In this document: in pieces, positions 1 through 9,900 of the stretch | Layout: each line of letters opens with the position of its first letter | How positions within the stretch are numbered: the first letter of the stretch is position 1 | The notes under the pieces: model-generated | Database searches by the model: none | What the model was told of the DNA's origin: nothing | What the model saw: only the letters and a program-made list of their open reading frames with translations | Assembly (NCBI GenBank): GCA_036489975.1 | Contig: DASXES010000140.1 | Location: 1-64,000, forward strand | Source: Roseiarcus sp036489975 | Lineage (GTDB): Bacteria; Pseudomonadota; Alphaproteobacteria; Rhizobiales; Beijerinckiaceae | DNA length: 64,000 nucleotides | Direction: 5' to 3' | Position numbers and translations under genes: made by a program

Positions 1-57
1 CGGGTCCTTCAGCGCCGAAAAATGATCGAGAAGACTCTTCGCAGGCGAAGTGGACAT
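1..57 (-). CDS. Transposase N-terminus, probable ISAs1 family (partial)
   Basis: The minus strand has an ATG at 57 preceded by GGAG seven bases upstream. The frame stays open to the window edge and gives 19 residues, including LLDHFSALKDP. That wording resembles the start of ISAs1-type transposases, where a short helix containing 'F..L.DPR' precedes the DDE domain. The rest of the gene lies outside the window, so the element's other end and integrity cannot be judged. No inverted repeat could be assigned with confidence in bases 58-120. With only 19 residues, the family call is tentative. Confidence 0.5.
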   Translation of the reverse strand, partial: MSTSPAKSLLDHFSALKDP

Positions 58-246
58 CACGGGCTCCGATTCGTCGAAGCCCTTTGAGAATCACATTTCC
101 TAAGCGCCCGCCCGCGTTAACCTGAAGCGATCGCCCTGCGAATCGGAGAGGCCCCTATCGACTGTGCGAGCAGATTTCGATAGAGGGACGCCGGGACATC
201 CTGTCCGTGGTCTGATGATCGCGCATTTGTCCATCCGGGGGGAAAC

Positions 247-417
247 ATGAAGCTCATTCTTTTGCTCGTCCCCTGTATTCTGGCGCTCTGGGTCCCGCTC
301 TACAACTCGATTCCGCCGGTGGTTTTCGGCATTCCATTTTTCTTCTGGTTTCAGCTCGTCCTGATTCCGGTCTCCGCCCTCACAATCATCGCCGCGGACC
401 GGCTTGGTAAGAACTGA
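247..417 (+). CDS. DUF3311 small membrane protein, symporter partner
   Basis: This 56-residue protein is almost entirely hydrophobic, with two predicted membrane segments (about residues 3-20 and 25-50) and an NSIPP turn between them. Its stop codon is two bases before the start of the symporter gene. Proteins of this size (DUF3311) are known to sit directly upstream of sodium:solute symporter genes of the MctP type and are thought to be accessory subunits. The start ATG at 247 follows a GGGGGGAAAC ribosome-binding stretch. It is too short for many automatic gene callers. The role is inferred from family and position. Confidence 0.8.
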   Translation: MKLILLLVPCILALWVPLYNSIPPVVFGIPFFFWFQLVLIPVSALTIIAADRLGKN

Positions 418-419
418 AC

Positions 420-1988
420 GTGTTCGATCACCTCAACGTCGTCGCCACTGTCGTATTCGTGTTCTTTTTTGGCGTGGTGTCGGTGCTCGGCTTCGTCGCG
501 GCGCGGTGGAAGGCGGCCGATCTCGGGCACATCGATGAATGGGGTCTCGGTGGACGGCGCTTTGGCCGTTGGATCACCTGGTTTCTGCTCGGCGGCGATC
601 TCTACACCGCCTATACCGTCATCGCGATACCCGCCGTTGTGTTCGCCATTGGCGCGTTCGGGTTCTTCGCGGTGCCCTACACGATCATTGTCTATCCGTT
701 CCTATATTTGACGCTGCCGCGCCTGTGGGCGGTGTCGCAAAAGCATGGCTACATCACAGCCGCGGATTTTGTGCTCGGCCGCTACGGCCACAAAGGGCTG
801 GAGGTTGCAGTCGCGGTCACCGGCGTCCTGGCGACGATGCCTTACATCGCGCTGCAACTCGTCGGGCTGGAGAAGGTCATTCTGGCGCTCGGCTTCTCCG
901 GCCGCGGAATCATGGCGCATGCGCCGATCACGATCGCGTTCGTGATTCTCGCGCTCTTCACTTACAGGAGCGGGCTGCGCGCGCCCGCGATGATCGCATT
1001 CGTCAAGGACGCGATGATCTACATTTTCATCATCGCGGCCATCGTGATCATTCCCTACGAGCTCGGGGGCTTTGGCGCGATTTTCGAAGCGGCGGGGAAG
1101 GCGTTTGACGCCAAGGTCGCGGCGAATCCGAAACTTGCGGCCGGGCTAACGCTCGCGCCTGCGCAGGTCGGGCCCTATATCACGCTGGCGATCGGTTCGG
1201 CGATGGCGTTGTTCATGTATCCGCACGCGTTGACCGGCGCGCTCGCGGCTTCGAGCGGGCGGGCGATTCGCTTCAACATGATGGCGCTGCCCGCCTATTC
1301 GTTCGTGCTGGGCCTCATCGCCCTGCTTGGGCTGATGGCGATTGCCGCGGGCGTCAAGGTCGACACACCGCAGGACGCCGTGCCGCAGCTCGTGCTCTGG
1401 GCGTTTCCCGCCTGGTTCGCCGGCTTCTGCTTCGCGGCGATTGCGCTTGGCGCTCTCGTGCCGGCGGCGGTCATGTCGATCGGCGCGGCCAACACCTTCA
1501 CCCGCAACATTTGGAAGCCGTTCATCCACCCGGGGATGTCGCCGCAAGAGGAATCAGTTCTGGCCAAGCTGGCCTCGCTTGCGGTGAAGGTGGGGGCGCT
1601 CGCTGTGATCTTCTTCATGCCGACCCGGTTCGCCCTGGACCTGCAACTGCTCGGGGGCGTCTGGATGGTTCAGATCTTCCCGGCGATGATCTTGGGGCTC
1701 TACACCCGCTGGTTCAGCGGCTGGGCGCTGCTCATCGGCTGGGCCGCGGGCATGATCGTCGGCACGGCGCTTTCCTGGACCGGCGACGCCTGGGTTCCGG
1801 TGCATGCGCTGAAATGGGATGCGCCACTTGTCGGCAACGTCGATCTTGGCCTTGGCTTCGCCGCATACAACGGACTGACCGCGGTGCTCGTCAATCTACT
1901 TCTTGCGGCAACCCTCTCCCTGGTCCTGCGTTCTCGCGCCGCCGATGAGACTTTGCCCGAGGACTACGACGATCGTGCGTTCGCTTGA
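420..1988 (+). CDS. Sodium:solute symporter family permease (MctP-like)
   Basis: The 522-residue inner-membrane protein has about 13 hydrophobic segments and the SSS-family layout. An N-terminal DEWGLGGRRFG stretch precedes the second helix, and YITAADFVLGRYG and MPYIALQLVGLEK follow; both are typical of the MctP/pantothenate-type branch that takes up monocarboxylates or related acids with Na+. It starts with GTG two bases after the DUF3311 gene, so the two are probably co-translated. The substrate cannot be read from sequence. The pair sits between a transposase edge and a truncated helicase, which suggests it was brought in by rearrangement. Confidence 0.85.
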   Translation: MFDHLNVVATVVFVFFFGVVSVLGFVAARWKAADLGHIDEWGLGGRRFGRWITWFLLGGDLYTAYTVIAIPAVVFAIGAFGFFAVPYTIIVYPFLYLTLPRLWAVSQKHGYITAADFVLGRYGHKGLEVAVAVTGVLATMPYIALQLVGLEKVILALGFSGRGIMAHAPITIAFVILALFTYRSGLRAPAMIAFVKDAMIYIFIIAAIVIIPYELGGFGAIFEAAGKAFDAKVAANPKLAAGLTLAPAQVGPYITLAIGSAMALFMYPHALTGALAASSGRAIRFNMMALPAYSFVLGLIALLGLMAIAAGVKVDTPQDAVPQLVLWAFPAWFAGFCFAAIALGALVPAAVMSIGAANTFTRNIWKPFIHPGMSPQEESVLAKLASLAVKVGALAVIFFMPTRFALDLQLLGGVWMVQIFPAMILGLYTRWFSGWALLIGWAAGMIVGTALSWTGDAWVPVHALKWDAPLVGNVDLGLGFAAYNGLTAVLVNLLLAATLSLVLRSRAADETLPEDYDDRAFA

Positions 1989-2105
1989 GCAATGGCCTAT
2001 TGAGGCGTCAACCGGGGTGGTCGCCGGCTCGCTCCGCAGCGTGGAACAGCGCATCGGTGGCAAGTCGGCGGGCGTAGCAGGGATGTTGCCGTTGGCCATG
2101 ATCAG

Positions 2106-3794
2106 GTGCAGTCTGCGCGCATCAGGGAACGTATGATGGTGGAACTGGGGCCGAGCTCCGAGGAGAATAGTCCGCCGGCCGCGGAGCCACAGGCGCGCCA
2201 TGACTTTTCCGGCGTTCAGGGCTTTCAAGTTGTCGGCGTGGAAGGTCATGGCGCTCCGCAAGCGGCGAGCGACCAAGCCTGGCTCGACGCCCTGAAGCTG
2301 GAATTGGAGGCCCGCGCCGCGCGCTTTCATCAGGCCGTTGACGCGGCTATCGTGCTTTCCAATGATGGCATAATTCGATGGCTGGGAGATCCAGTCGCGA
2401 GACTGTCTCCCGGCGCGGACATTTTGAACCCAAGCGCGGTGGTCCTGGCTGACGAAGCCTTGCCGCTTCCGTCTCGAGAGACGGTAAAGACACGAATTGA
2501 GCTTTGGATCGCGGCGACGACGCGACGTCTCCTCGGACCGCTTTTCGCGCTCGAAGCTATTCAGGAAGGACCGGAGATCGTCCGGAATCTGGCCCATGAC
2601 CTCGCACGGTCATTCGGGATTTTGGAGCGCGAACCGATCAGGGCGCAGATCAATGCGCTAGCTCAGAACGACCGAGCCGAACTGAGAAGGCAAGGCGTGC
2701 GCTTTGGCGCCTACTATCTATTTGTCCCGGCGTTGATCAAGCCCGCGCCAAGAAACCTTGCGCTTCAGCTCTGGGGTCTTCAGGCGCGCGGCGACGCCAA
2801 TGACCTCCTGCGGACGCTTGGCCCTGTCGCCTCTTCCGGCCGGACCTCCCTGGCATGGGACAACACGATTTCGAAGGACGGCTATCGCGTCGCAGGGTAC
2901 CGACCCTGCGGCGAACGGATTGTGCGCGTGGACGTCGTTGAACGCCTTGCCGGCATGGTTCGAGCGGCGATCGCCAGTGAGGCGCCTGGCGCCGGGCCGG
3001 GGCTTGCGAACCTTCGGACAGCGAAAGGATTCGTCGTCAGCAGCGAGATGACGTCGTTAACGGGATGCTCCGGGGATCAATTCGCCTCGATTTTGCGTTC
3101 CATGGGCTTCAAGCCGGTGGAAATGCGACGATCTGATTTTTTTGCGCCTACGCAAGGTGACGGATCGCCCGAAGAAAGCAAGTCCGCCGCGTCGGAGGAG
3201 GATCAAGATCAGACTGGGGAGGATCAGCCATCCGCGCCTGCGGCAGGCGCCGACGAGGAGGCCACGGCCGATGCGGTTTTGGCTTCGCCGCCGGACGAAC
3301 CTCTGGTTGACAACGCCGCCGCGGATATGCCGCCTGCTCCCATTTCCGCCGATCCATCCGAAGAGCCTGTAAGAGTCGACGTCACCGAATCCTCCGGTCC
3401 GCAGACGCCAGGATCAAGCTCCGAATCGGCAAACACTACCGACATGATCGTCGTCTGGCGCCCCGACCGTCGCAGGATTGCACCCGACCGTCCGAGGGAG
3501 CGCAAACAATCAAAAAGCGAAAATCCTGGACCGCCGGATACCGACGGTCTCGGCGCGGATCGGATGCGCAAACAGGCTCGCTACGCGGTTGCTCGCCCGC
3601 CCGGGAGGCCAAATCGGCCCTACCCGGCCAAGACTGACGAAAAACGTCGCCAACGGACGAGCGAACATGATATGCCCCGTTCAAACGCGACGACGGCGCC
3701 GCAGCATAAGGCCAAGGTCGACCCGAACTCGCCCTTCGCCAAGCTTCTCGAGCTCCGTCCGCTACTTGAGGAACAAGCAAACAAGCGCCCTTAG
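2106..3794 (+). pseudogene. Suv3-like RNA helicase, C-terminal half only
   Basis: The ORF gives up to 562 residues that match only the part of alphaproteobacterial Suv3-like helicases downstream of the motor. It has the 'IIRWLGDPVARLSPG' repeat-like segment, the RRQGVRFGAYYLFVPALIKP block, the YRVAGYRPCGERIVRVDVVERLA block, MTSLTGCSGDQFASILRSMG, then an acidic/basic disordered tail ending DPNSPFAKLLEL. There is no Walker A, DEAD/DEAH box or helicase C motif, and in-frame stops occur at 1986 and 2001. The start is uncertain (GTG 2106, ATG 2133 or 2136). Full-length homologues are about twice as long and are normally followed by an S4-domain gene, fdxA and carD. Here the motor half and the S4 gene are missing while the remaining frame is intact, so it may still be translated. 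Confidence 0.7.
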
Positions 3795-3895
3795 CTGGGC
3801 AGCCGCCAATGGCACGGACTGCGAGGTCGAGGCCGGCTCTGGAAGCCCAGGGAAAGCGTCGATCTGTCGCATAAGAGGTTCACGAGGATATATGT

Positions 3896-4234
3896 ATGAC
3901 TTATGTGGTTGTCGAGAACTGCATAAAATGCAAGTATTTGGATTGCATAGAGGTGTGCCCCGTTGATTGCTTCTACGAGGGCGACAATATGCTTGTCATC
4001 CACCCCGACGAGTGCATCGATTGCGGCGTGTGCGAACCGGAATGCCCCGCAGAGGCGATCAAGCCAGACACTGAACCCGACCTTGCCTTTTGGCTTAAGC
4101 TGAACGCTGAATACGCCAAAACTTGGCCAAATATAACCAGTAAGGGAGAGCCGCCCCCCGACGCGAAGGAATTCGATGGGCGAGCCAACAAGTTTGCCGA
4201 GTTTTTTTCGCCAAAGCCCGGGCAGGGCGATTGA
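3896..4234 (+). CDS. fdxA: Seven-iron ferredoxin FdxA
   Basis: The 112-residue cytoplasmic electron carrier has two cluster motifs. The first Cys set is at residues 9, 12, 17, 21 and 25 (NCIKCKYLDCIEVCPVDC). The second is C40, C43, C46 and C50 (ECIDCGVCEPECP). This is the 3Fe-4S + 4Fe-4S pattern of the FdxA group, whose members are about 110 residues long. The C-terminal WPNITSKGEPPPDA block is also typical. AGGA lies upstream of the ATG. It sits between the helicase remnant and carD, the conserved alphaproteobacterial order minus the S4 gene. The redox partner is unknown. Confidence 0.95.
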   Translation: MTYVVVENCIKCKYLDCIEVCPVDCFYEGDNMLVIHPDECIDCGVCEPECPAEAIKPDTEPDLAFWLKLNAEYAKTWPNITSKGEPPPDAKEFDGRANKFAEFFSPKPGQGD

Positions 4235-4445
4235 GTGGGTTCCTGGCGGTATCGCGCATATTGGCTGGGCGCTTAACCAAGCGCTGCTGTAGCTAAGCCC
4301 GCGGTCATCTTCTTCTTTGATTTTTCGATGAATTTGTGCTAAACGACAAATTAATCGTGGAGCGGGAGTCGCTGGGCGTCGACAGCGACGACACCCGTGT
4401 CTTCGTCGGCAAAAAGGACAGATTGCCGTTCTGAAGAGCGGTTTG

Positions 4446-4475
4446 GTGCACGAATTTAGAATAGTACTCGTGCAC
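4446..4475. promoter_or_regulatory. Perfect 8-bp inverted repeat upstream of carD
   Basis: GTGCACGA (4446-4453) and TCGTGCAC (4468-4475) are exact reverse complements separated by 14 bases that contain TAGAAT, a possible -10 element. The site lies 46 bases before the preferred carD start. It could be an operator or a stem-loop in the leader. No regulator can be assigned. Confidence 0.35.
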
Positions 4476-4521
4476 AGCGTCAAGATGTATGCGGAAATGT
4501 TCGCGCGTGGAGAGGTTAGCG

Positions 4522-5694
4522 ATGGCGGCGCGTAAAAAGTCGAAAAAAGCGACAAGCTCAAAGACGAAGAAAGCCGGACCCGCCTCGAGCGCGAAACCAG
4601 TCTCAAAGCGCGCCTCCAAGGGGGCGTCTTCGTCCGGTCTTCGAAATCGAGTGGGCAAGAGCAAGCCGGCGTCGAACGCGAGAGTTGCGCGTAAAGCGAG
4701 TAAAACTATTCGAGCTAGGCTGAAAGATGACGTAGCGAAACCCTCGAGGCGAAAGCCGAAAAGCTCCAATGCCAGACCGACGGCTGGATCGGGTGGGGCC
4801 AAGAGGCCGGCCGCCGCGGCTCATCGGAAGGCGGCGGCAAAGAGCGTGAGCAAGGCGACAAGAACCGCGAGCGTCGCGAAGGCGTCGACCGTGCGGACGC
4901 GTTTGAAGGAAAAGGAAGCCAAATTGCCGCGAGAGAGCCGAGGGGCCCAAGAATCTCGAATCGCCGCCGACAAAGCGGCAATGCCTCTTGCCGGAGCAAA
5001 GCCAAGCGTGGATCACAGCGTTCACGCCGCCGAGCCAATTGCGCCGGCGCCGAAATCCGTCTCAGCGGCGGTCAAAGTCCACAAGCCCGCGGGCCCGGAG
5101 GAGCTTTCGCCGGCTGCGAAGACACCGAAGAGCGCCAGCCAAAGACAGGGCTTCAAGCTCAACGAATTTGTGGTCTATCCCGCTCACGGAGTGGGTCAGA
5201 TCATCGCGATTGAGGAGCAGGAAGTCGCAGGTTTCAAACTTGAGCTGTTTGTGATCAACTTCTCAAGGGATAAGCTAACGCTGCGCGTCCCGACGTCCAA
5301 AGTCTCGGGCGTTGGAATGCGGAAAATATCCGATCCGGATACGGCGCGGCGCTCTCTGGAGATTTTGACGGGACGCGCCCGGGTCAAGCGCACAATGTGG
5401 TCGCGACGGGCTCAGGAGTACGAAACTAAGATTAACTCCGGCGATATCAACGCGATCGCTGAAGTCGTGCGTGACCTTTATCGTTCGGAGGCGCAACCCG
5501 AGCAGTCGTATTCGGAGCGGCAATTGTACGAAGCCGCTTTAGATAGAATGGTTCGCGAGATCGCTGCGGTCCAGAAGTCGACCGAAATCGACGCTTTGAA
5601 GGCGATCGAGGCGCAACTTCAGAAGGGCCAAAATCGAGCTTCGAAGCCCATGGGCGCGCAAGGCGCGGCAAGCGAGATCGAACAAGCTGCTTGA
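4522..5694 (+). CDS. carD: CarD/CdnL-type transcription regulator with long basic N-terminal tail
   Basis: The start is set at the ATG at 4522, preceded by GAGAGG (an in-frame ATG at 4489 has no such site), giving 390 residues. Residues 1 to about 209 are a low-complexity Lys/Ala/Ser/Arg/Pro tail with KK, AKP and KAS runs, like histone H1. From about 210 the CarD domain begins (GFKLNEFVVYPAHGVGQI), a Tudor-like fold that contacts the RNA polymerase beta subunit. It is followed by the helical DNA-binding half containing MWSRRAQEYETKINSGD and VVRDLY. Family members stabilise promoter open complexes. Ordinary bacterial CarD proteins are about 160-200 residues, so the tail is the unusual part. 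The position next to fdxA is conserved in alphaproteobacteria. Confidence 0.9.
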   Translation: MAARKKSKKATSSKTKKAGPASSAKPVSKRASKGASSSGLRNRVGKSKPASNARVARKASKTIRARLKDDVAKPSRRKPKSSNARPTAGSGGAKRPAAAAHRKAAAKSVSKATRTASVAKASTVRTRLKEKEAKLPRESRGAQESRIAADKAAMPLAGAKPSVDHSVHAAEPIAPAPKSVSAAVKVHKPAGPEELSPAAKTPKSASQRQGFKLNEFVVYPAHGVGQIIAIEEQEVAGFKLELFVINFSRDKLTLRVPTSKVSGVGMRKISDPDTARRSLEILTGRARVKRTMWSRRAQEYETKINSGDINAIAEVVRDLYRSEAQPEQSYSERQLYEAALDRMVREIAAVQKSTEIDALKAIEAQLQKGQNRASKPMGAQGAASEIEQAA

Positions 5695-5720
5695 GAGTTT
5701 GGCGGCTCAGCCGTTCTCAA
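5691..5720 (+). terminator. Stem-loop at the carD stop codon
   Basis: TTGAGA (5691-5696) pairs with TCTCAA (5715-5720), with an inner CGGC/GCCG stem between them, and the carD stop lies in the left arm. No U-run follows, so it is at best a weak or Rho-assisted terminator. The remaining bases to 5902 hold nothing recognisable. Confidence 0.35.
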
Positions 5721-5902
5721 ATGGGGTCGTCCTTCTGGTGTGGGCGTGAGATCGACCGCTGTCGGCGACGGGAATGAATGAGCGTTGCCGCCGCTGCCGA
5801 GTGTTCTTCGTCCTGTGACTTGTCGAGGCTTCGCCAATCGGACCGCGAGGCCGGGCCGCGCGACGAATCGGATGCCACGCCGGGTCTCGATCTAAGTTGT
5901 GC

Positions 5903-6955
5903 TCAACCGATAGATCGAATTATTACGAACACCTGTTGCACGGTAAATGCGAGATAGTCGTACTTGATGTTCATCTCAGCAATCAATTCGGCCCAAGCTT
6001 TGTGTTCACCAGATTTCCAGCCGCGATAACCCCAGTAATCATCAAACACAATCATGGTGCCGGGCCTTAATCTGGGGGCTGTAAACTTGAAAACGAGCTT
6101 GGCCGCCTCGTATGTATCGGCGTCGTGGCTGATAAACCAGATCGGCTCCGAATGTTCGGCAAAAAACTCAGGTAACGTCTGATCAAACCATCCCTTTATC
6201 AGGATTACGTTCTTCTCAACCTCCGGGAGTATACCGCCTAAGTCAAACGCACCCTTTGCAAGATCATTCCCGATCCAATCGACGTGAAGACCCTCGAAGC
6301 TATCAAAGCCGTAGATAGTGCGCCCCGAGCGGATTCCCTTAGCGAAGTAATTTACCGAATGACCCTTGTAAACACCAAATTCAACGAATAGTCCTCGACC
6401 ATCGTCATTTGAATTAAGCGTTTCCAATACGTAGTCTAACAAGCGTTCTCTGGTGTCAAAATGCAGCGCCAAAGGCATCCGCTCATGGGCGTAATCAGCA
6501 CATTCAACAGCGGTCCTCCGCCGCAATTCATTTAACAAGGTGAAATCTTGCTGAGTGCGGTTAACCAGGAATACCGGATATGCATTTGCAGAGTCGACAC
6601 GACGAGTGGACTGCTCGGAGTTCTGTCGAAGGTCGTCATTACGAAGCGGCTCGACCTTGGTTAATTGTTCAAGATACTTATGTTCTTCCATGGAATACTT
6701 CGCAGTAATGCTTACAAGATGATCAAGCTTGTCTTGTATCGACTGCAATCGATCTTCCTGTTCCGTCTTGTTTCGTTCTTCATGCGCTCGTTCCCTCTCA
6801 ATGTGTTCTAGCCGCTGCCTTAGCTCGTTTCGCTGGCGATAGAGCCTACCAATCCAAGGCAAATCGTACTTTAGCACCGGTTTCTTCCTCGGCTTATCCA
6901 TTGAAGGCTGGCGACGAATGTAAGGGCTTACGCCCAGCATAAAGATCAAAATCAA
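5903..6955 (-). CDS. TylF/MycF-like class I SAM-dependent methyltransferase
   Basis: The protein has up to 350 residues. The N-terminal 120 include a charged heptad-rich coiled coil (RQRNELRQRLEHIERERAHE). The methyltransferase part begins near residue 175, with LFVEFGVYKGHSVNYFA as the SAM-binding loop, then IYGFDSFEGL, WFISHDADTYE and MIVFDDYWGY, which match TylF-type sugar O-methyltransferases (the last two carry metal-binding acidic residues). The start is probably the TTG at 6955, overlapping the upstream stop by four bases (TTGA); ATG codons at 6940 and 6901 are alternatives. It probably methylates a sugar in the glycan built by the upstream glycosyltransferase protein. Base composition is more AT-rich than in flanking genes. 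Confidence 0.75.
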   Translation of the reverse strand: MILIFMLGVSPYIRRQPSMDKPRKKPVLKYDLPWIGRLYRQRNELRQRLEHIERERAHEERNKTEQEDRLQSIQDKLDHLVSITAKYSMEEHKYLEQLTKVEPLRNDDLRQNSEQSTRRVDSANAYPVFLVNRTQQDFTLLNELRRRTAVECADYAHERMPLALHFDTRERLLDYVLETLNSNDDGRGLFVEFGVYKGHSVNYFAKGIRSGRTIYGFDSFEGLHVDWIGNDLAKGAFDLGGILPEVEKNVILIKGWFDQTLPEFFAEHSEPIWFISHDADTYEAAKLVFKFTAPRLRPGTMIVFDDYWGYRGWKSGEHKAWAELIAEMNIKYDYLAFTVQQVFVIIRSIG

Positions 6956-9900
6956 TAATGGAAATGAGTCGTGTCCTGGCTTAGCCTATCCCGCTGGATC
7001 GCAACGATCTCATCGACCCCCAAGTTCAGCCTTTCCGTCGGCCGATAGACCTTCGCAAGGAGTTCGCTGATCAGCGGGTCGAGGTCGGGATTAATGAAGC
7101 GCCTTGGCCGGAGGAGTTCGCGCGGAGCCATTTCCGGCAGCATGTGATTGGCGAAGGGCCAGCCTGCATCCTTGAACCGCTTCTCCGTGGAGCGGATCTT
7201 GTTCAGTCGCTCCTCCATAGTCCGGACGAGGTAGTCAAGGTGGATAAGCAACGCCTCCGGCGGCGCGTGTGAGACATAGTCGGAGATGAAGTTGCCGTGA
7301 TGGGGGCCGACCTCGTCATAAATGACGTCCTTGTGTCGATAAAACCGACCGCCGTGCAAATTCTCGTATATGGCCGGGCCGACCTTCGTGCGCATCCATT
7401 TCGGATGGCATGACCACAATTGACCGTCCAGGAGGGCGACTTCATAGCGTGGGATCCACCACGATGTGACGAAAGCAAATTTGGAATCCGGAATCGAGTT
7501 TACCCAGTCGATAAGTTCCCGCGCCGGGAATTCGTCGTCGTCCAGCCTGAAAACATAATCCTCTTGGATCGACTTCGACAAGAACGGCATGATGGATTCG
7601 CCGTTGGGGATCTGGTTGGAATCGATAAAAATCGTGTTGACCTTGTTGTCCTTGAGGAGTTGTAGAGTTTCGGGTTCGCACCCATTGTCGACAGCGTAGC
7701 TTGGCTCAAGGCCCCACGCGCGGTAGGCTTCCAAGAAAAAGGGCAACCATCTCGAACAGCCGCGGGTTGGAATGATCAACCGGACATTCGGGTGCAACCC
7801 TTTCCTGTCAAATGCATGGACCATACGTTTGTCGAAGGTTACGAATGGCTGCTCTCGAATGAGCTTTGACGGCTTGTCCCGCCCCTCCCTCTTATTCTCG
7901 AGTCCGCTAATTCCCAACTTCCAATTGATAAACGTGATGGCGGCTTTGAGCCATCTCTTCTTTTGCGTATAGTGTTCTTTTTTTCTCTTCGAGAAATAGA
8001 AAGCGAAATATTTGGCTCTCGTCGCAAATAAAGTTCTTCTCAAGAAAATTCTCGTATGACGAGCGAGCGAGTTCGACCTTAAGAGCGTGGAAAGTCCATC
8101 TTGTTCTTGAAAATCGTCGCCACTTATCTCGCCCATCATCCTTCGAAGTGTCGCTTTATCCGCTGAACTATGCTCGCCTAGTTGCTCAAAAAAGAGCTGG
8201 GCAAGCGTCGCGTACTCTGCGTTGGAATTGAGCCCTTGGATCGCTTGGGAGACCGCGCTCCTTTTATGGCCAACGTATAGAATACCGAGGCCGTTGCAGT
8301 GGTAGAACGAAAAACCAGGATATATCTGCTTCAATTCGTCCCAAAGGCGCCAAACTGTATAACCGCGCTTGTGTGACGAGATATCATGGAGGACTATGGT
8401 CCCCCTATCCGACATTTTCGGGAGCCAAGATGCAAAAATCTCTGAGGCCGACTCAGAAATAGATTTAACGTCAATGTGTAGCAGATCGACGGAAGAATCG
8501 TCAAAACATTCAAGAGCATCCCTGAAACTGCCGTGAATAACATGCTGAGTCGGAAACCTCGACCGCAGCTGTGAGAGAAGCTTGCCGTATTGAGTGTCGA
8601 TACCTGTCCCAGATTGCGGGCGGCGGATGGACGAATCAACGCCAATACACTGAGACACAGGCGCGAGTTGCTCCGCGGCTTGGCAAGCGGCGAAAAAGCT
8701 CGTCCCCTGGTCAAAACCGAGTTCGACGAATCGGCGGGGGCGAAGCACCGAGAACAAGGCGAATAGCACCGGAGCGAGGCCACTCCAATCCGAAACCGGC
8801 GTCAATTCAACGTCGCTCCACGCGGCGGTGATTGCGTCGGTTAGAACCTTGACGGTGAGGTCCGGGGGCGACTGTGACTCCTCCTCCGGGAGGGCCGAAT
8901 AGCGGCCATAAAAGCCATCGCCCTGTCCTGTTATCGGCAGGCATCGGATGCGAAGCTCCGAACCTCGCAGCTCAGCGCAGACGGGGGCGCCGCCAGCAAA
9001 TCGGGCGCGCCGCCACTTCAGCTCAGCGTCCAATTCCAGCGTTTCCGTAAGCGTTTTGACCTGACCCGGCGCCGCTTGCACATCGCGGGCGAACAAGGGC
9101 AACCGCCGGCGAGCGACCGCCGGTTCCGGCGGAGCGACCTTCCTGCGTCTGTTCTGAGCGGGCGCGCCCTGGGTGAGATCCTCTTTCAAACTATAGTTCG
9201 CGACGATCATATTGAGCAGCGCCGGAGTCGCCACCTCTTCTTCGAGGCGCCGGAGAATTGTCCGAACGTGATGGCCTTCCTCGTCCCCCGTATTATGCTT
9301 GCTGCCTAGAAGACGAGACGCATTGATAAGCTTGTATTTCAAGCGGGACGCCGAGCGCACCGGGAGATGCAGAATCGAAAAGGCGGGCCGCGCCCTTTCG
9401 GGAGGTCCGTTTATGCTCCGGTTGACATTGTGATTCCCCTCCTCCAGAGAAAAATCAGGGTAGATCAAAGCATAGCGCGCCGAAATCGCCACCTTGTGAA
9501 TCGGCGAAGGCTCCACTCTATAGAAAAAGTCCTGATCGAGACGGAGAGATTCGAAACTGCCGTATTCGGATGGCGCTAAATTGATCCAGGGCAGGTGGAT
9601 GACCTCGCCGTCGCTCGCCTTCAAGAGGTCGCGAAGGTGTTCCCGACTTTTGACGTCTAAAAACTCGTCGGCGTCGAGAAAAAACGCCCAGTCCGCCCCC
9701 TCGCCAAACGCCTTGCGGGCAAGCGTATTCGTAAGCGCAGATTGATAACGCTCCTGCGTTAGGCAGTTCAGGCGTACGATGGCGCCGTCGCTGCTCCCTG
9801 CGAACCTATCGATTATCTCCTTGGTTCCATCGGATGACTGTATATCGACGACGAATGTCTTGTCGAACACGGACGCAGCTTGATGCAAGAAACTGAGAAT

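Noticed and set aside
1896..2597. Minus-strand frame of 233 codons over the symporter end and helicase remnant
   Set aside because: The helicase-remnant frame shows family blocks; the antisense frame does not.
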